DNA of 64,000 nt from Agrococcus baldri (GCA_900114805.1 FOZN01000001.1:496001-560000); one strand, 5' to 3'. Shown: positions 42,858 through 52,578, numbered from the stretch's first letter. A program made the numbers and translations. Notes: generated from the sequence alone by a model not told the origin.

Positions 42858-43856
42858 TCACGCGGCAGCGCGCCGCTTCGGCGCACGGATCGACGAGACG
42901 CCGACCGCCACGATCGTCAGCGCCGCCCCGATGAGCGACCACGTCGAGACCGGGTGGTCGGCCGGGAAGACCAGGTCGAGCACCACCGAGGCGACGACCT
43001 GGCCGCAGATGACGGCGAGGCCGAGCGCGAGCACGCCCAGGTGGTGCACCGCCACCGAGACCAGCGCGACGAACACCACGCCGAGGGTGCCGCCGACGTA
43101 GAGCCACGGCTCGGCCGGCAGCGGCTGCCAGCTCTTGCCGGCGACGGTCTGCACGGCCACGACCAAGGCGAGCGCGACGGTGCCCACGACGAAGTTCTGG
43201 GTGGCCTGCGCGATCGCCGAACCGGAGTGCCGCTGCACGAGCCCTCCCATCGCCTGCTGCAGCGACTGCAGCAGTCCCGCGACGAACGGCAGCACGGCGA
43301 GCCAGATGCCGTCGAGCCGGCCGGTGCCCACCAGCGCCAGGGCGACGGCCGTGAGCGCCAGCAGCGCGCCTGCGACGCGCGGCACCGTGATGGGCTTGCG
43401 CGCCAGCCCGCCGAAGGCGAGCCGGTCGACGGCGAGGCCGCTGATCGTCTGCCCCGCGACCACGCCGACGGTGAAGAGGGCGACGCCGATCGTGCCGACG
43501 ACGAGGCCCTGGGTGGCGACGAGCAGGGCGCCGATCAGGCCGGTCGAGATGTACCACCACGGCATCGAGCCGTCGCGGATGACGGCGACCAGCCGCACCA
43601 GGCCGGCCCGCGCCTTGGGCGCGACCGCCAGCACGAGCACGAGCAGCGCACACCCGACCGCGAACGAGATGAGGGCGGCGAGGATGCCGTGGTCGAGCCT
43701 GGCGCCCAGCTCGCCGTTGATGCGGCCCTGGGTAGCGAGGCCTGCACCGGCGGCGACCGCCACGAGCGTCCACAGCACCGGCCGGCGGTGATCCGCGGCG
43801 CCGCTCGCCGCGCTGCTCGTCGCGGGCAGCTCGATCGGTCCCGTCTGCTCGCTCAC
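42858..43856 (-). CDS. DMT-superfamily transporter (DUF606/YdcZ type)
   Basis: A 332-residue membrane protein of ten helices, made of two five-helix halves, as in the drug/metabolite transporter superfamily DUF606 branch. Half one has LATQGRINGELGARLDHGILAALIS (in part) and half two the matching QQAMGGLVQRHSGSAIAQATQNF segment. It has PWWYISTGLIGA and WLYVGGTLGVVFVA. Substrate unknown. The GTG start is fixed by a leaderless promoter. A basic tail (APKRRAAA) ends it. Confidence 0.85.
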   Translation of the reverse strand: MSEQTGPIELPATSSAASGAADHRRPVLWTLVAVAAGAGLATQGRINGELGARLDHGILAALISFAVGCALLVLVLAVAPKARAGLVRLVAVIRDGSMPWWYISTGLIGALLVATQGLVVGTIGVALFTVGVVAGQTISGLAVDRLAFGGLARKPITVPRVAGALLALTAVALALVGTGRLDGIWLAVLPFVAGLLQSLQQAMGGLVQRHSGSAIAQATQNFVVGTVALALVVAVQTVAGKSWQPLPAEPWLYVGGTLGVVFVALVSVAVHHLGVLALGLAVICGQVVASVVLDLVFPADHPVSTWSLIGAALTIVAVGVSSIRAPKRRAAA

Positions 43857-43862
43857 CCGGCA

Positions 43863-43868
43863 AGCCTA
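43863..43868 (-). promoter_or_regulatory. Leaderless -10 element TAGGCT
   Basis: TAGGCT on the minus strand ends six bases before the GTG at 43856. It lies 7 bases after the stop of the upstream acetyltransferase gene, so the two genes have separate promoters despite lying close together. Confidence 0.6.
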
Positions 43869-43874
43869 GGCCGG

Positions 43875-44450
43875 TCAGCCGCGAGCGGCCCCCAGCGGTT
43901 CGAGCGCGGGCGCCGGGTCGGTCGCCAGGCGCGCGAAGCGCACGATGTCGAAGCGCTCGGGCCTGCCGTGCTCGTCGAGGTAGCGCAGTCGCTCCCGTTC
44001 GACGCCCTCGCGCAGGTAGCCGGCGCGCTCGGCGACAGCGATCGAGGCCGGGTTGTTCGCCCGCGCGCCGAGCTCCAGCCGGTGGAGGCCGTCGGCGAAC
44101 AGCTGCCGCGAGAGGGTGTCGAGCGCGCGGGTCGCGAGCCCCATCCCCCGCGCGTGCGGCGCCAGCCAGTACGACACCCACGCCGTGCCGTGGCGCGGTT
44201 CGCGCTCGGCGGCCATGACGCATCCGACCGCCTCGCCGCCCTGCTCGATCGCGAGCGCGTCCGCGGCGATCGCGGCCAGGTAGCCCTGCGCATCGGCGAG
44301 CGTCGCGATCGGCGGCGCCTGCCGGTGCAGGTCGGCGGATGCGCTGAACGCGGCGAGCACGGCCGCCGCGTCGCGCTCGGGTCGCCACGGGCGCAGCCGG
44401 GCGACGGTCGCCGTGTCGGCGCTCGCGCGGTCGGAGGTGGGGCTGGGCAC
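43875..44450 (-). CDS. GNAT-family N-acetyltransferase
   Basis: A 191-residue RimJ/L-like acetyltransferase. RLRPWRPERDAAAVLAAFSAS opens it, AWVSYWLAPHARGMGLATRALDTLSRQL holds the acetyl-CoA loop (HARGMGLATRA), and LELGARANNPASIAVAERAGYLREG is the closing block (all in part). A final strand RYLDEHGRPERFDIVRFARL follows. The GTG start follows a leaderless promoter. Substrate unknown. Confidence 0.88.
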   Translation of the reverse strand: MPSPTSDRASADTATVARLRPWRPERDAAAVLAAFSASADLHRQAPPIATLADAQGYLAAIAADALAIEQGGEAVGCVMAAEREPRHGTAWVSYWLAPHARGMGLATRALDTLSRQLFADGLHRLELGARANNPASIAVAERAGYLREGVERERLRYLDEHGRPERFDIVRFARLATDPAPALEPLGAARG

Positions 44451-44456
44451 CGGGCC

Positions 44457-44462
44457 AGCCTA
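44457..44462 (-). promoter_or_regulatory. Leaderless -10 element TAGGCT
   Basis: TAGGCT on the minus strand ends six bases before the GTG at 44450. Confidence 0.6.
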
Positions 44463-44494
44463 GAATGGCTGGGCGCCCGGCTGAAGCGGGCCGC

Positions 44495-44566
44495 GCCTCC
44501 TTAGCTCAGTGGTAGAGCAACGCTCTTGTAAAGCGTAGGTCGTCAGTTCAATCCTGACAGGGGGCT
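44495..44566 (+). tRNA. tRNA-Thr (anticodon TGT)
   Basis: A 72-base cloverleaf. The acceptor GCCTCCT pairs with AGGGGGC, and the discriminator is T. The anticodon loop CTTGTAA gives TGT, which reads ACA, a rare codon here. The T arm is CTGACAGTT-type (GTCAGTTCAATCCTGAC). CCA is not encoded. The last base is shared with the stop codon of the convergent LuxR-type gene. Confidence 0.95.
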
Positions 44567-46194
44567 CACGTCAGGCTGTGATCGAAGGCGTAGGCGGCGG
44601 CCTGCGTGCGCGAGGCCGCGCCGACCTTGACGAACAGGTTGCTCAGGTGGCGGGCGACCGTGCGCTCGCTGATCACGAGCTCGGTGGCGATCTGCCGGTT
44701 GCTGCGCCCGCGGGCGACCAGCCGCAGCACCTCGATCTCGCGCTCGGTGAGGCCGTCCGCGTGGTCGCGCCGGTGCAGCAGCGCATCGGCGTCCACTGCC
44801 GACGGGATCGCGCCGATCGACGCGAACGCCGTCCGCGCCGCGGCGAGCTCCCGATCGGCCGAGGCCGCGTCGCCCGCGCCGAGGAGTGCTCGCGCCAGCA
44901 GCACGCGGGATCGCGCGGACTCGAACGGGCAGCGGATGCCGCTCCACTCCCGCACGGCCCTGCGCGCGTAGGGCAGCGCACCGGCCGGATCGAAGCGGGC
45001 GAGCTCGACGCCGGCATTGGCATACGCGGCGGCGGCCGTCACCGGCGGGCATCCGGCCAGTTCGGCCAGCCCGTCGAGCTCGGCAGCCAGCTCGGCCGCC
45101 TCGTCGATGTCGCCCACCGCGAGCAGCACGTCGATCGCCGGCCCGATGAGCGCGCACCGCAGCGCCGGCGCGGGCGACTCGGCCAGGCAGCGCCGGATCG
45201 CCGCCGCGGCGGCATCCCGTCGCCCGTGCCCGAGCCAGAGCAGCGCGAGCCCCGGCTGCGGGTCGCAGCCGAGCTCCGTGGCGCGCTGATATGCCGCTGC
45301 CGCGCCAGCGTCGTCGCCCTGCAGCTGCAGCAGGTCGCCGAGCTCGCGCTGGGCCTCGCCCGCCGCCGGCAGCTGCCCGCGCTCCTCCGCGCGATGGCCA
45401 CTGGCCGAGAGCGACGCGATCGCGGCCGACCACTCGCCGTGCAGGGCGAGCACCTGCCCGCGGTGCAGCGAGCACCGCCCGGCGAACATCGCGAGCCCGG
45501 GCTCGTCGGCGCACCAGGCATCGAGCCCTGCCGTCCACTCGCAGAGCCGGTCGATCGCGCCGATCTGCTGGCAGCCCTCGATGGCGGCGCACCAGACGAG
45601 TCCGGCAGCCAGCCCGTCGACCTGTCCCGCGAGCACCACCGACATCGCCTCGTCCAGCAGCGACAGCCCCAGCGCGACGTCGCCGGAGGTGACGCTGTGC
45701 CGCCCCTGCGCCGTCAATCCGAGCGCGAGGAAGTCGTGCCGCCCGTGCTGCCTGCCGATCGCCGCCGCCTCCTGGGCGAGCTCGCGCACGCTCTCGAAGC
45801 TGCCGGCCGCGATCGCGCGATGCATCTGCAGCACAGCGACATAACCGCGCGCCGCAGGGGCGCCATCGGCGAGCTCGGCCAGCAGTCGCTCGGCGCGCGC
45901 CACCCAGCCGCTGAACTGCGAGCGGTCGCCGGTCGTGCCGTGCACCATTGCGATCCGGTAGGCGGCGCTCAGCGCCTCCGCGGTCGCGCCCTCGTCGACG
46001 AACGCCTGATGGGCGGCCTGCAGCAGCCGCACCGCCCGCTCCGGCTCGCCCGCCAAGTGCGCGGCGACGCCCTCCGCCAGCAGTGCTGCAGGCTCGCGTG
46101 GCTCGCGTGGCTCGCGATCGACGTCGTCTCGAGGCCGCACCTCACCATCGCGCGTGTCCGAGACCCGCGCCGCATTGCGCCGATCAGAAGCCAT
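44566..46194 (-). CDS. LuxR-type regulator with TPR-like repeats
   Basis: A 542-residue regulator of the MalT/LAL shape but without an ATPase domain. Residues about 35-470 are helical repeats of the TPR kind, rich in Ala and Leu. The C-terminal 65 residues are a LuxR helix-turn-helix: GLTEREIEVLRLVARGRSNR (in part), QIATELVISERTVARHLSNLFVKVG. The ATG at 46194 is preferred over one ten codons upstream because GCGAGG lies before it. The stop TGA (44566-44568) overlaps the last base of tRNA-Thr. The signal and targets are unknown. Confidence 0.88.
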   Translation of the reverse strand: MASDRRNAARVSDTRDGEVRPRDDVDREPREPREPAALLAEGVAAHLAGEPERAVRLLQAAHQAFVDEGATAEALSAAYRIAMVHGTTGDRSQFSGWVARAERLLAELADGAPAARGYVAVLQMHRAIAAGSFESVRELAQEAAAIGRQHGRHDFLALGLTAQGRHSVTSGDVALGLSLLDEAMSVVLAGQVDGLAAGLVWCAAIEGCQQIGAIDRLCEWTAGLDAWCADEPGLAMFAGRCSLHRGQVLALHGEWSAAIASLSASGHRAEERGQLPAAGEAQRELGDLLQLQGDDAGAAAAYQRATELGCDPQPGLALLWLGHGRRDAAAAAIRRCLAESPAPALRCALIGPAIDVLLAVGDIDEAAELAAELDGLAELAGCPPVTAAAAYANAGVELARFDPAGALPYARRAVREWSGIRCPFESARSRVLLARALLGAGDAASADRELAAARTAFASIGAIPSAVDADALLHRRDHADGLTEREIEVLRLVARGRSNRQIATELVISERTVARHLSNLFVKVGAASRTQAAAYAFDHSLT

Positions 46195-46230
46195 GGTGCC
46201 CTCGCTGCGAGGGTACTCCCGCAACGTGCT

Positions 46231-46305
46231 CGTTGGGCGGGCCGATCAGCGTGCCCGTTGGGCGGGCCGATCAGCGTGCACGCTGGGCGGGCCGATCAGC
46301 GTGCC
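46231..46305. repeat. 25-base tandem repeat running into a gene end
   Basis: Three copies of a 25-base unit (46231-46255, 46256-46280, 46281-46305). The unit begins CGTTGGGCGGGCC and ends GATCAGCGTGCC; the third copy has one changed base near its start and there is one change at the end of the second. The stop codon of the flavoprotein gene (46296-46298) is inside the third copy. Confidence 0.92.
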
Positions 46306-47441
46306 CCGGCCGCCGCGGGTCGAGGCCGCCGTGCCGGCACCGCCGATCGGGCCAGGATCCGCCGGGCCACGTGCGCGGCGTCCGACCCCGCGCCGAAGAT
46401 CACCATCGAGGCCATCGAGTGCTGCCAGGCCAGGCCGCAGAAGTACAGCCCGTCGACGTCGGCCGCGACGCCGCGGTACTCGCGGGGCCAGCCCTCCGCA
46501 TCCAGCACGGGCAGGTCGAGCCAGCCGAACTCGTGCCGGAAGCCGGTCGCCCAGACGACGCTGGCAGCCTCCACCACGGTGCCGTCGGCCAGCAGCGGCT
46601 GCCCGTCCCTCGCGCCCACCATCCGGGCAGTGGTGCGGGTGACGCCCGCCTCCGCGAGGTGCGCGCGCTTGACCCGCAGCATCGGGGCTCCGTGGTGCAG
46701 CACGTGCTCGCGCAGCCGGCGCCCGTGCGGCGCTCGGCGCACGTGCACCCACCGGTACATCGCCATCACCATCGGCACCGCGAGGTGCACGATGGGCTTG
46801 TCCCACGGCACCGGGACCTGCCCGGGATCGCGCCCCGCAAGGGTCGTCGGATGCGTGCGCGCGAGCTCGAGCGCGATGTCGCAGCCCGAGTGCCCGCCGC
46901 CGACGACCAGCACCGGCCCCTCGCGCAGTTGGTTCGGCCGCCGGTACTCGCTCGAGTGCAGCTGCAGGATGGCCGGATCGAGCTCGGCGGCTGCGGCCGG
47001 GATCGCGGGAGCGCGCCCGAGCGGACTCGTGGCGACGACGACGCTGCGGCAGTCGATGACGCCCTGAGCCGTCTCGGCCCGGAACCAGTCGCCGTGCCGC
47101 GCCAGGCGGTGCACCCGGCAGTCGAGCTGCACGGGGCGCTCGAGGTGGGCGGCGTACGCCTCAAGGTAGGCGGCGGCCTCATCCTTGTGCGCGAACCCGC
47201 GGGGGTCGCCCGGGAACGGCATGCCCGGCAGCGCATTGAAGCGGTTCGGCGTGTACAGCGACAGCGAGTCGTACTGGTGCCGCCAGTTGTCGCCGACGCG
47301 GCGCTCGGCGTCGACGACGAGGCAGTCGCCCCCGCGCCGCTCCAGTGCGTGGGCAGTGGCGAGGCCGGCCTGGCCCGCGCCGATGATCAGGGTGTCGACG
47401 TCGCGGACGCCAGCAGCGCCCTCTCCTTCTTGGATCGCCAT
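46296..47441 (-). CDS. Flavin-dependent monooxygenase / FAD-NAD(P)-binding oxidoreductase
   Basis: A 381-residue flavoprotein of the FMO/YhhK-like group. The FAD motif is DTLIIGAGQAGLATAHALE (17-35), then GDNWRHQYDSLSLYTP, a hallmark of these proteins, and the NADP motif VLVVGGGHSGCDIALELAR near residue 180. VVWATGFRHEF matches the FMO ATG motif. It probably oxidises a small molecule with NADPH and oxygen. The ATG at 47441 has GGAGGAG upstream. The start overlaps the end of the SemiSWEET-like gene by 55 bases. Its last codons lie in a tandem repeat. Confidence 0.88.
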   Translation of the reverse strand: MAIQEGEGAAGVRDVDTLIIGAGQAGLATAHALERRGGDCLVVDAERRVGDNWRHQYDSLSLYTPNRFNALPGMPFPGDPRGFAHKDEAAAYLEAYAAHLERPVQLDCRVHRLARHGDWFRAETAQGVIDCRSVVVATSPLGRAPAIPAAAAELDPAILQLHSSEYRRPNQLREGPVLVVGGGHSGCDIALELARTHPTTLAGRDPGQVPVPWDKPIVHLAVPMVMAMYRWVHVRRAPHGRRLREHVLHHGAPMLRVKRAHLAEAGVTRTTARMVGARDGQPLLADGTVVEAASVVWATGFRHEFGWLDLPVLDAEGWPREYRGVAADVDGLYFCGLAWQHSMASMVIFGAGSDAAHVARRILARSAVPARRPRPAAAGAR

Positions 47442-47722
47442 GATGCGCTCCTCCGGTCGGTCGCCGCACCGAACCGCAGGTGCCACACGAGCATCACGAC
47501 CGAGGTCGCGAGATAGCAGGCGTGCAGCAGCCAGATGGGCCCGGGAGGCAGCGAGTAGATGTAGATCGAATGCACGAGGTTGCCGCCGTTGACCAGCAGG
47601 AGGTTGCTGCGGCTGTACGACGCGAGGTCGCGCGTGGCGATCGCCTTGACGATCATCGGCAGCGTGGCGACGGCGAACAGCAGCGTGGAGACATATCCGG
47701 CTGCGACGCTGAACTCGAGCAT
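47387..47722 (-). CDS. SemiSWEET-like / PQ-loop small membrane protein
   Basis: A 111-residue protein with three membrane helices (about 7-27, 42-62, 68-85). VATLPMIVKAIATRDLASYS resembles the TM1-TM2 PQ-loop of SemiSWEET sugar carriers, and SNLLLVNGGNLVHSIYIYSL and HACYLATSVVMLVWHL follow the same plan. A basic C-terminal tail of 25 residues is long for the family, and overlaps the next gene by 55 bases. The ATG at 47722 follows a leaderless promoter. The family call is tentative. Confidence 0.6.
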   Translation of the reverse strand: MLEFSVAAGYVSTLLFAVATLPMIVKAIATRDLASYSRSNLLLVNGGNLVHSIYIYSLPPGPIWLLHACYLATSVVMLVWHLRFGAATDRRSASWRSKKERALLASATSTP

Positions 47723-47729
47723 GTTCCTG

Positions 47730-47735
47730 ACGCTA
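47730..47735 (-). promoter_or_regulatory. Leaderless -10 element TAGCGT
   Basis: TAGCGT on the minus strand ends seven bases before the ATG at 47722. Confidence 0.55.
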
Positions 47736-47787
47736 GGCGCGGCCCTGACCCCGCCGCATCGGCTGGATGGCCCATCGGCCTGCCTCG

Positions 47788-47811
47788 CGCATGGGCAATG
47801 CTGCCCATGCG
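47788..47811. repeat. Perfect 10-pair hairpin CGCATGGGCA/TGCCCATGCG
   Basis: The arms at 47788-47797 and 47802-47811 match exactly with a 4-base loop. It lies 65 bases upstream of the SemiSWEET-like start, before the longer inverted repeat at 47823. It could be a terminator for the gene on its right, or an operator. Confidence 0.85.
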
Positions 47812-47822
47812 TGCGCCGCGAT

Positions 47823-47876
47823 GAGTGTTGGGTTGTTGCGCTGCTGGCGGCCCGAGAGCGCAACAAGTCAACACTC
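47823..47876. repeat. Long interrupted inverted repeat
   Basis: GAGTGTTG (47823-47830), GG, TTGTTGCGCT (47833-47842) pair with AGCGCAACAA (47857-47866), GT, CAACACTC (47869-47876). The stem is 18 pairs around a 2x2 mismatch, with a 14-base loop. It lies after the DsbA-like lipoprotein stop on the minus strand. Confidence 0.9.
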
Positions 47877-47882
47877 GACGCG

Positions 47883-47918
47883 GACGCGAGCCTCGACGAG
47901 GACGCGAGCCTCGACGAG
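47883..47918. repeat. 18-base tandem repeat
   Basis: GACGCGAGCCTCGACGAG occurs twice in a row (47883-47900 and 47901-47918). It lies between the inverted repeat and the stop of the DsbA-like gene. Confidence 0.9.
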
Positions 47919-47950
47919 GGCGGCCCGTCAGGCGTCCGATGCGGCTGCGG

Positions 47951-48979
47951 CTACGGCTGCGGCGGCGCCGCAGGGTCCGCGACGAACGCGGCCAGCGCAT
48001 CCGCATCGCCCACATCGCCCGCGAACGTCACGCCGTCCACGATCACCGTCGGCACGCCGCGCAGCGGCTCGACGCCCTGCAGCGGCTGATCGATCGCGCG
48101 CACCGTCGCCTGCCGCACCGACCACGCGAACTGCGCCGACTGCACGCACTCCCCTACCGCGGCGCTCGCATCCGCCGGCACGTGCTCGGCGGCCAGCGCG
48201 GCCACCTCGCTCGCCTCGAACGGGTGCTGCTGCAGGTGCGCGAGCAGCGCGGTCTGGAACGGCCGGTACGCCTCGGGGGCCGCGTCGGCGACACAGGCGA
48301 GCGCGTTGGCGCCGAGCGTCGAGGCGTAGCCGCTGTCGATCGTGTCGCCGAGCGAGACGGGCAGATAGGCCACGCGCGCCTCGCCGCTGTCGGCGAGCTC
48401 GGTCAGCAGCGCGCCGCTCGCTGCCAGCAGCCGGTCGCAGTACTCGCAGTCGGCGTCGATGACCACGAGCACGTCGTGCGGGGCGGATGCGTCGGCCGGC
48501 TCCGCAGGCACGCCGTCGGCGGGCACGGGCTCGGCGGGCACGACGCCGTCGGCGTCGAAGGCGATCGCGTCGGCCATGTTCGCCGGGCCGTCGGCGGGCG
48601 TGAGTGTGACGATCTGGCCGCCGAGCGCCTGCTGCAGCGTCTCGAGCTGCGGGTCGCGGATGAGCCAGCGCCCCGAGACGAGCACCGTCTGCTCCTGCAG
48701 CTGGCGCTCGGTCGCGATGGCCTGCGCCTGATCGGCATCGGCGGCGAGCAGCAGCTCGGTGTCGGCGCCGCAGGTGGCGACCACGGGCGCGTCATCCGAC
48801 TCACGGTACTGCTCGACCAGCTCGGCGCACTCGCCGCCCGCGTCGAGGTAGGCGGCGCCGAGCTCGCCGATCGTGGTGATCGGCGGCGGCGGCGCCGGGG
48901 TGCAGCCGCTCAGCGCGCACCCGGCCAGCAGCGCGAGCGCGAGCAGCGCAGCGCCGGCCGGCCGGGCGGCGCGCGGCAT
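47951..48979 (-). CDS. DsbA-like thioredoxin-fold lipoprotein
   Basis: A 342-residue exported protein. The signal LLALALLAGCALSGC offers two possible lipid cysteines (21 and 26). A domain of about 140 residues with a lone CGAD precedes a thioredoxin fold, with active site CEYC in VVIDADCEYCDRLLA near residue 178. GVPTVIVDGVTFAGD is the cis-proline loop. It should make or swap disulfides outside the membrane. The stop-start overlap with the upstream DsbA-like gene (TGATG) marks an operon. Confidence 0.85.
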   Translation of the reverse strand: MPRAARPAGAALLALALLAGCALSGCTPAPPPPITTIGELGAAYLDAGGECAELVEQYRESDDAPVVATCGADTELLLAADADQAQAIATERQLQEQTVLVSGRWLIRDPQLETLQQALGGQIVTLTPADGPANMADAIAFDADGVVPAEPVPADGVPAEPADASAPHDVLVVIDADCEYCDRLLAASGALLTELADSGEARVAYLPVSLGDTIDSGYASTLGANALACVADAAPEAYRPFQTALLAHLQQHPFEASEVAALAAEHVPADASAAVGECVQSAQFAWSVRQATVRAIDQPLQGVEPLRGVPTVIVDGVTFAGDVGDADALAAFVADPAAPPQP

Positions 48980-49878
48980 CAGCCCTCGTCGGTGGGAGCC
49001 GGCGTCTCGGCAGGCTCCTCGGTCGACTCACCGGTCTGCTGACCGGCGACCGCCGTCACGAAGGCCTGGAAGCCTGCCGCGTCGTCGACCCCGCCCATGT
49101 ACTTCTCGCCGTTGACGATCACCGTCGGGGTGCGGTCGGCGACCACGCCGTCGGTGCCGGGCAGCGGCTGCGTCGCCGCGCGTGCGGTGGCGCTCTCGAC
49201 CCAGCTCGCGAAGCGGCCGTCGTTGATGCAGTCGGCGAGGCCGCCGGAGGTGTCGATGCCGGCCTGCTCGGCGATGCCCACGATCTCCTCGTTCGTCAGG
49301 CCCGCGGTGCGCTCCTCCGGCTGGTTGTCGAACATGGCGCTGTTGAAGTCCCAGAAGCTGTTCGGGGCGAACTCCGCGACGCATGCGGCGGCCGATGCCG
49401 AGCGGGTCGAGAACTTCGTGCCGAGCGACTGCCCGTCGAGGATCGCGATCGGGTGCACCTCGACGGTGGCGGCGCCGGTGGAGAGCAGCTGCTCGAGCGT
49501 AGCGCGGTTGGCGTCGTCGAAGGCGCCGCAGACCGGGCACATGTAGTCCTGGTAGATCTCGATCTGGATGATGTCCTGGCGCTTCTCAGTGGGCGTCGGC
49601 TCACCGCCCGCAGGCGTGGCCGCGGTGGTCTCGGCGACGAAGTCCTGGCCGATGACGATGCCGTTCGAGGCCATGTTCTCGGGCCCGGGGCCTTCCGGCC
49701 GGATGCTGTTGACGATCACGATCGCGACGACCGCGACGACGGCGACCGCGGCGATGATGATGCCGCCCACCGTGAGGCCCTTCTTGACGCGCTCCTTGCG
49801 GCGGCGCTCCTCCTGCATCTTCCGCGCCTGCTCGCGCGCCTGCGCGCGGCGCTCGTTCTTCGTCAGCTTCTCGCTCAT
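48979..49878 (-). CDS. DsbA-family membrane-anchored thiol oxidase/isomerase
   Basis: A 299-residue protein. A highly charged cytoplasmic N-terminus (1-34) is followed by one membrane helix (35-58). The DsbA domain outside has the active site CPVC in IEIYQDYMCPVCGAFDD near residue 115, a helical insert with another cysteine pair (AAACVAEFAPN and LADCINDG), and the cis-proline loop RTPTVIVNGEKYMGG. This architecture is normal for actinobacterial extracytoplasmic oxidative folding. It is the first gene of a two-gene operon with the lipoprotein. Confidence 0.9.
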   Translation of the reverse strand: MSEKLTKNERRAQAREQARKMQEERRRKERVKKGLTVGGIIIAAVAVVAVVAIVIVNSIRPEGPGPENMASNGIVIGQDFVAETTAATPAGGEPTPTEKRQDIIQIEIYQDYMCPVCGAFDDANRATLEQLLSTGAATVEVHPIAILDGQSLGTKFSTRSASAAACVAEFAPNSFWDFNSAMFDNQPEERTAGLTNEEIVGIAEQAGIDTSGGLADCINDGRFASWVESATARAATQPLPGTDGVVADRTPTVIVNGEKYMGGVDDAAGFQAFVTAVAGQQTGESTEEPAETPAPTDEG

Positions 49879-50070
49879 GCGTCCTTGTCCTGAAGTCGGC
49901 CGGGGATCGGCAACCGGGCGCGATCGGATCACACGCCGCGATCCAGGGTAGCGGCGATCGCTATGTCGACCGTCCGCTCTGCTGTGCGAAGATCATGACT
50001 GCGGGCGAAGCCGCCCGTCCTGACACAACGGATCGTTCGGCACGTACCTGCCGATGGAAGGAAAACGACA

Positions 50071-51144
<1,074 letters not shown>

Positions 51145-51155
51145 CTCTCCCGCCG

Positions 51156-51187
51156 CGAAGGGCTCCGGCCTCGGTCGGGGCCCTTCG
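51156..51187 (+). terminator. Terminator hairpin after the ABC ATPase gene
   Basis: CGAAGGGCTCCG (51156-51167) pairs with CGGGGCCCTTCG (51176-51187), with one T-G pair and an 8-base loop. It starts 11 bases after the stop. Confidence 0.88.
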
Positions 51188-51258
51188 TCGTGCACAGGGC
51201 GCAGACGGATGCGTCGGGCCGGCCCGCACGCGCCCGTCACGGCGGCGGCGTGCGCGCC

Positions 51259-51264
51259 TACGAT
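51259..51264 (+). promoter_or_regulatory. Leaderless -10 element TACGAT
   Basis: TACGAT ends six bases before the ATG at 51271. Confidence 0.65.
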
Positions 51265-51270
51265 GGCGGC

Positions 51271-52578
51271 ATGCCCTCTGACCTGCGCATCACCTCGGCG
51301 CTGATGGACGCGAGCCTGCTCGATCTGCCGTGGGATCTGCCGCTGGAGGAGTGGAGCGAGGACGACGTGGTGCAGTTGCCGAAGGGCATCTCGCGGCACC
51401 TCGTGCGCTTCGCACGCCTCAGCGGCCGCGTGGTCGCCATCAAGGAGACCACCGCCGAGATGGCGAATCGCGAGTACGCCATGCTGCGCCGGCTGCAGCG
51501 CCTCGACGTGCCGTGCGTCGAGCCGCTCGCGGTGATCGCCGAGCGCACCGACGCCGACGGCAACCCGCTGGCGGCGGCGCTCGTGACCCGTCATCTGCGC
51601 TTCTCGCTGCCCTACCGCGCGCTGTACTCCTCGTCGATGCAGGAGGCGACGGCCGAGCGGCTCGTCGATGCGCTCGCCGGGCTGCTGGTGCGGCTGCACC
51701 TGGTGGGCTTCTACTGGGGCGACGTGTCACTGTCGAACACGCTCTTCCGCCGCGACGCGGGCGCCTTCGCCGCCTACCTGGTCGACGCGGAGACCGGCAC
51801 CATCGAGTCCGGCGGCCTCTCGGACGGCCGCCGCGCCGACGACCTCGAGGTGGCGCGGGTGAACATCGCCGGCGAGCTGCTCGACCTGGCGGCCGGCGAC
51901 CGGCTCGACCCCACCATCGACCCGATCGCGGTGGCCGGCTCGATCGTCGAGCAGTACCGCTCGCTGTGGCACGAGCTGCACAGCGACCAGGTGATCGCAG
52001 CCGACGAGCGCTGGCGCATCCGCGACCGCATCGAGCGGCTCAACGCGCTCGGCTTCGACATCGGCGAGCTCGCCATCCGCACCGGCGACGGCGGCACCAC
52101 CGTCGCCATCCAGCCGAAGGTCGTCGACCCCGGCCACCACCACCGGCGGCTGCAGTCCCTCACCGGCATCGACGCGCAGGAGAACCAGGCCAGGCGCATG
52201 CTCAACGACCTCGACGAGTACGTCGCGGTGCAGCACGACGCGCGACCGAACGTGGGCGACGAGGCGCTCGCCAACGAGTGGTTCGAGCAGGTGTTCGCGC
52301 GTGTGGTCGCCGCGGTGCCGCTCGAGCTGCGCGGCAAGCTCGAGGGCCCGGAGGTCTTCCACGAGGTGCTCGAGCACCGCTGGTTCCTGTCAGAGCAGCA
52401 GCAGTGCGAGGTGACGCTCGAGGAGGCCACCTCCAGCTACATCGAGACGCAGCTGGCGTTCAAGCGCGACGAGGCGGCGCTGCTGAACGTGCCGACCACC
52501 ATGACGATGCCGATCGTCACGCTGCAGGAGCAGCCCGGCGACGACGCCGACGAGCCCGACTGGCGCGACCTGGTCTGA
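51271..52578 (+). CDS. DUF4032 kinase-like protein
   Basis: A 435-residue actinobacterial protein. The N-terminal half resembles a lipopolysaccharide-kinase or protein-kinase-like fold: VAIKETTAEMANREYAML supplies an ATP-lysine-like strand, and LVRLHLVGFYWGDVSLSNTLF looks like a catalytic loop (WGDxSxxN) with AAYLVDAETG as the metal-binding strand. The C-terminal half is the DUF4032 domain (PKVVDPGHHHRRLQSLTGID, in part). Substrate unknown. It is read from a leaderless promoter and is convergent with rlmB, which ends on the very next base. Confidence 0.85.
   Translation: MPSDLRITSALMDASLLDLPWDLPLEEWSEDDVVQLPKGISRHLVRFARLSGRVVAIKETTAEMANREYAMLRRLQRLDVPCVEPLAVIAERTDADGNPLAAALVTRHLRFSLPYRALYSSSMQEATAERLVDALAGLLVRLHLVGFYWGDVSLSNTLFRRDAGAFAAYLVDAETGTIESGGLSDGRRADDLEVARVNIAGELLDLAAGDRLDPTIDPIAVAGSIVEQYRSLWHELHSDQVIAADERWRIRDRIERLNALGFDIGELAIRTGDGGTTVAIQPKVVDPGHHHRRLQSLTGIDAQENQARRMLNDLDEYVAVQHDARPNVGDEALANEWFEQVFARVVAAVPLELRGKLEGPEVFHEVLEHRWFLSEQQQCEVTLEEATSSYIETQLAFKRDEAALLNVPTTMTMPIVTLQEQPGDDADEPDWRDLV

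Noticed and set aside
46231..46305. A CRISPR array
   Set aside because: The repeats are directly adjacent with no unique spacers, have three copies and no cas genes. The same applies to the other tandem repeats.
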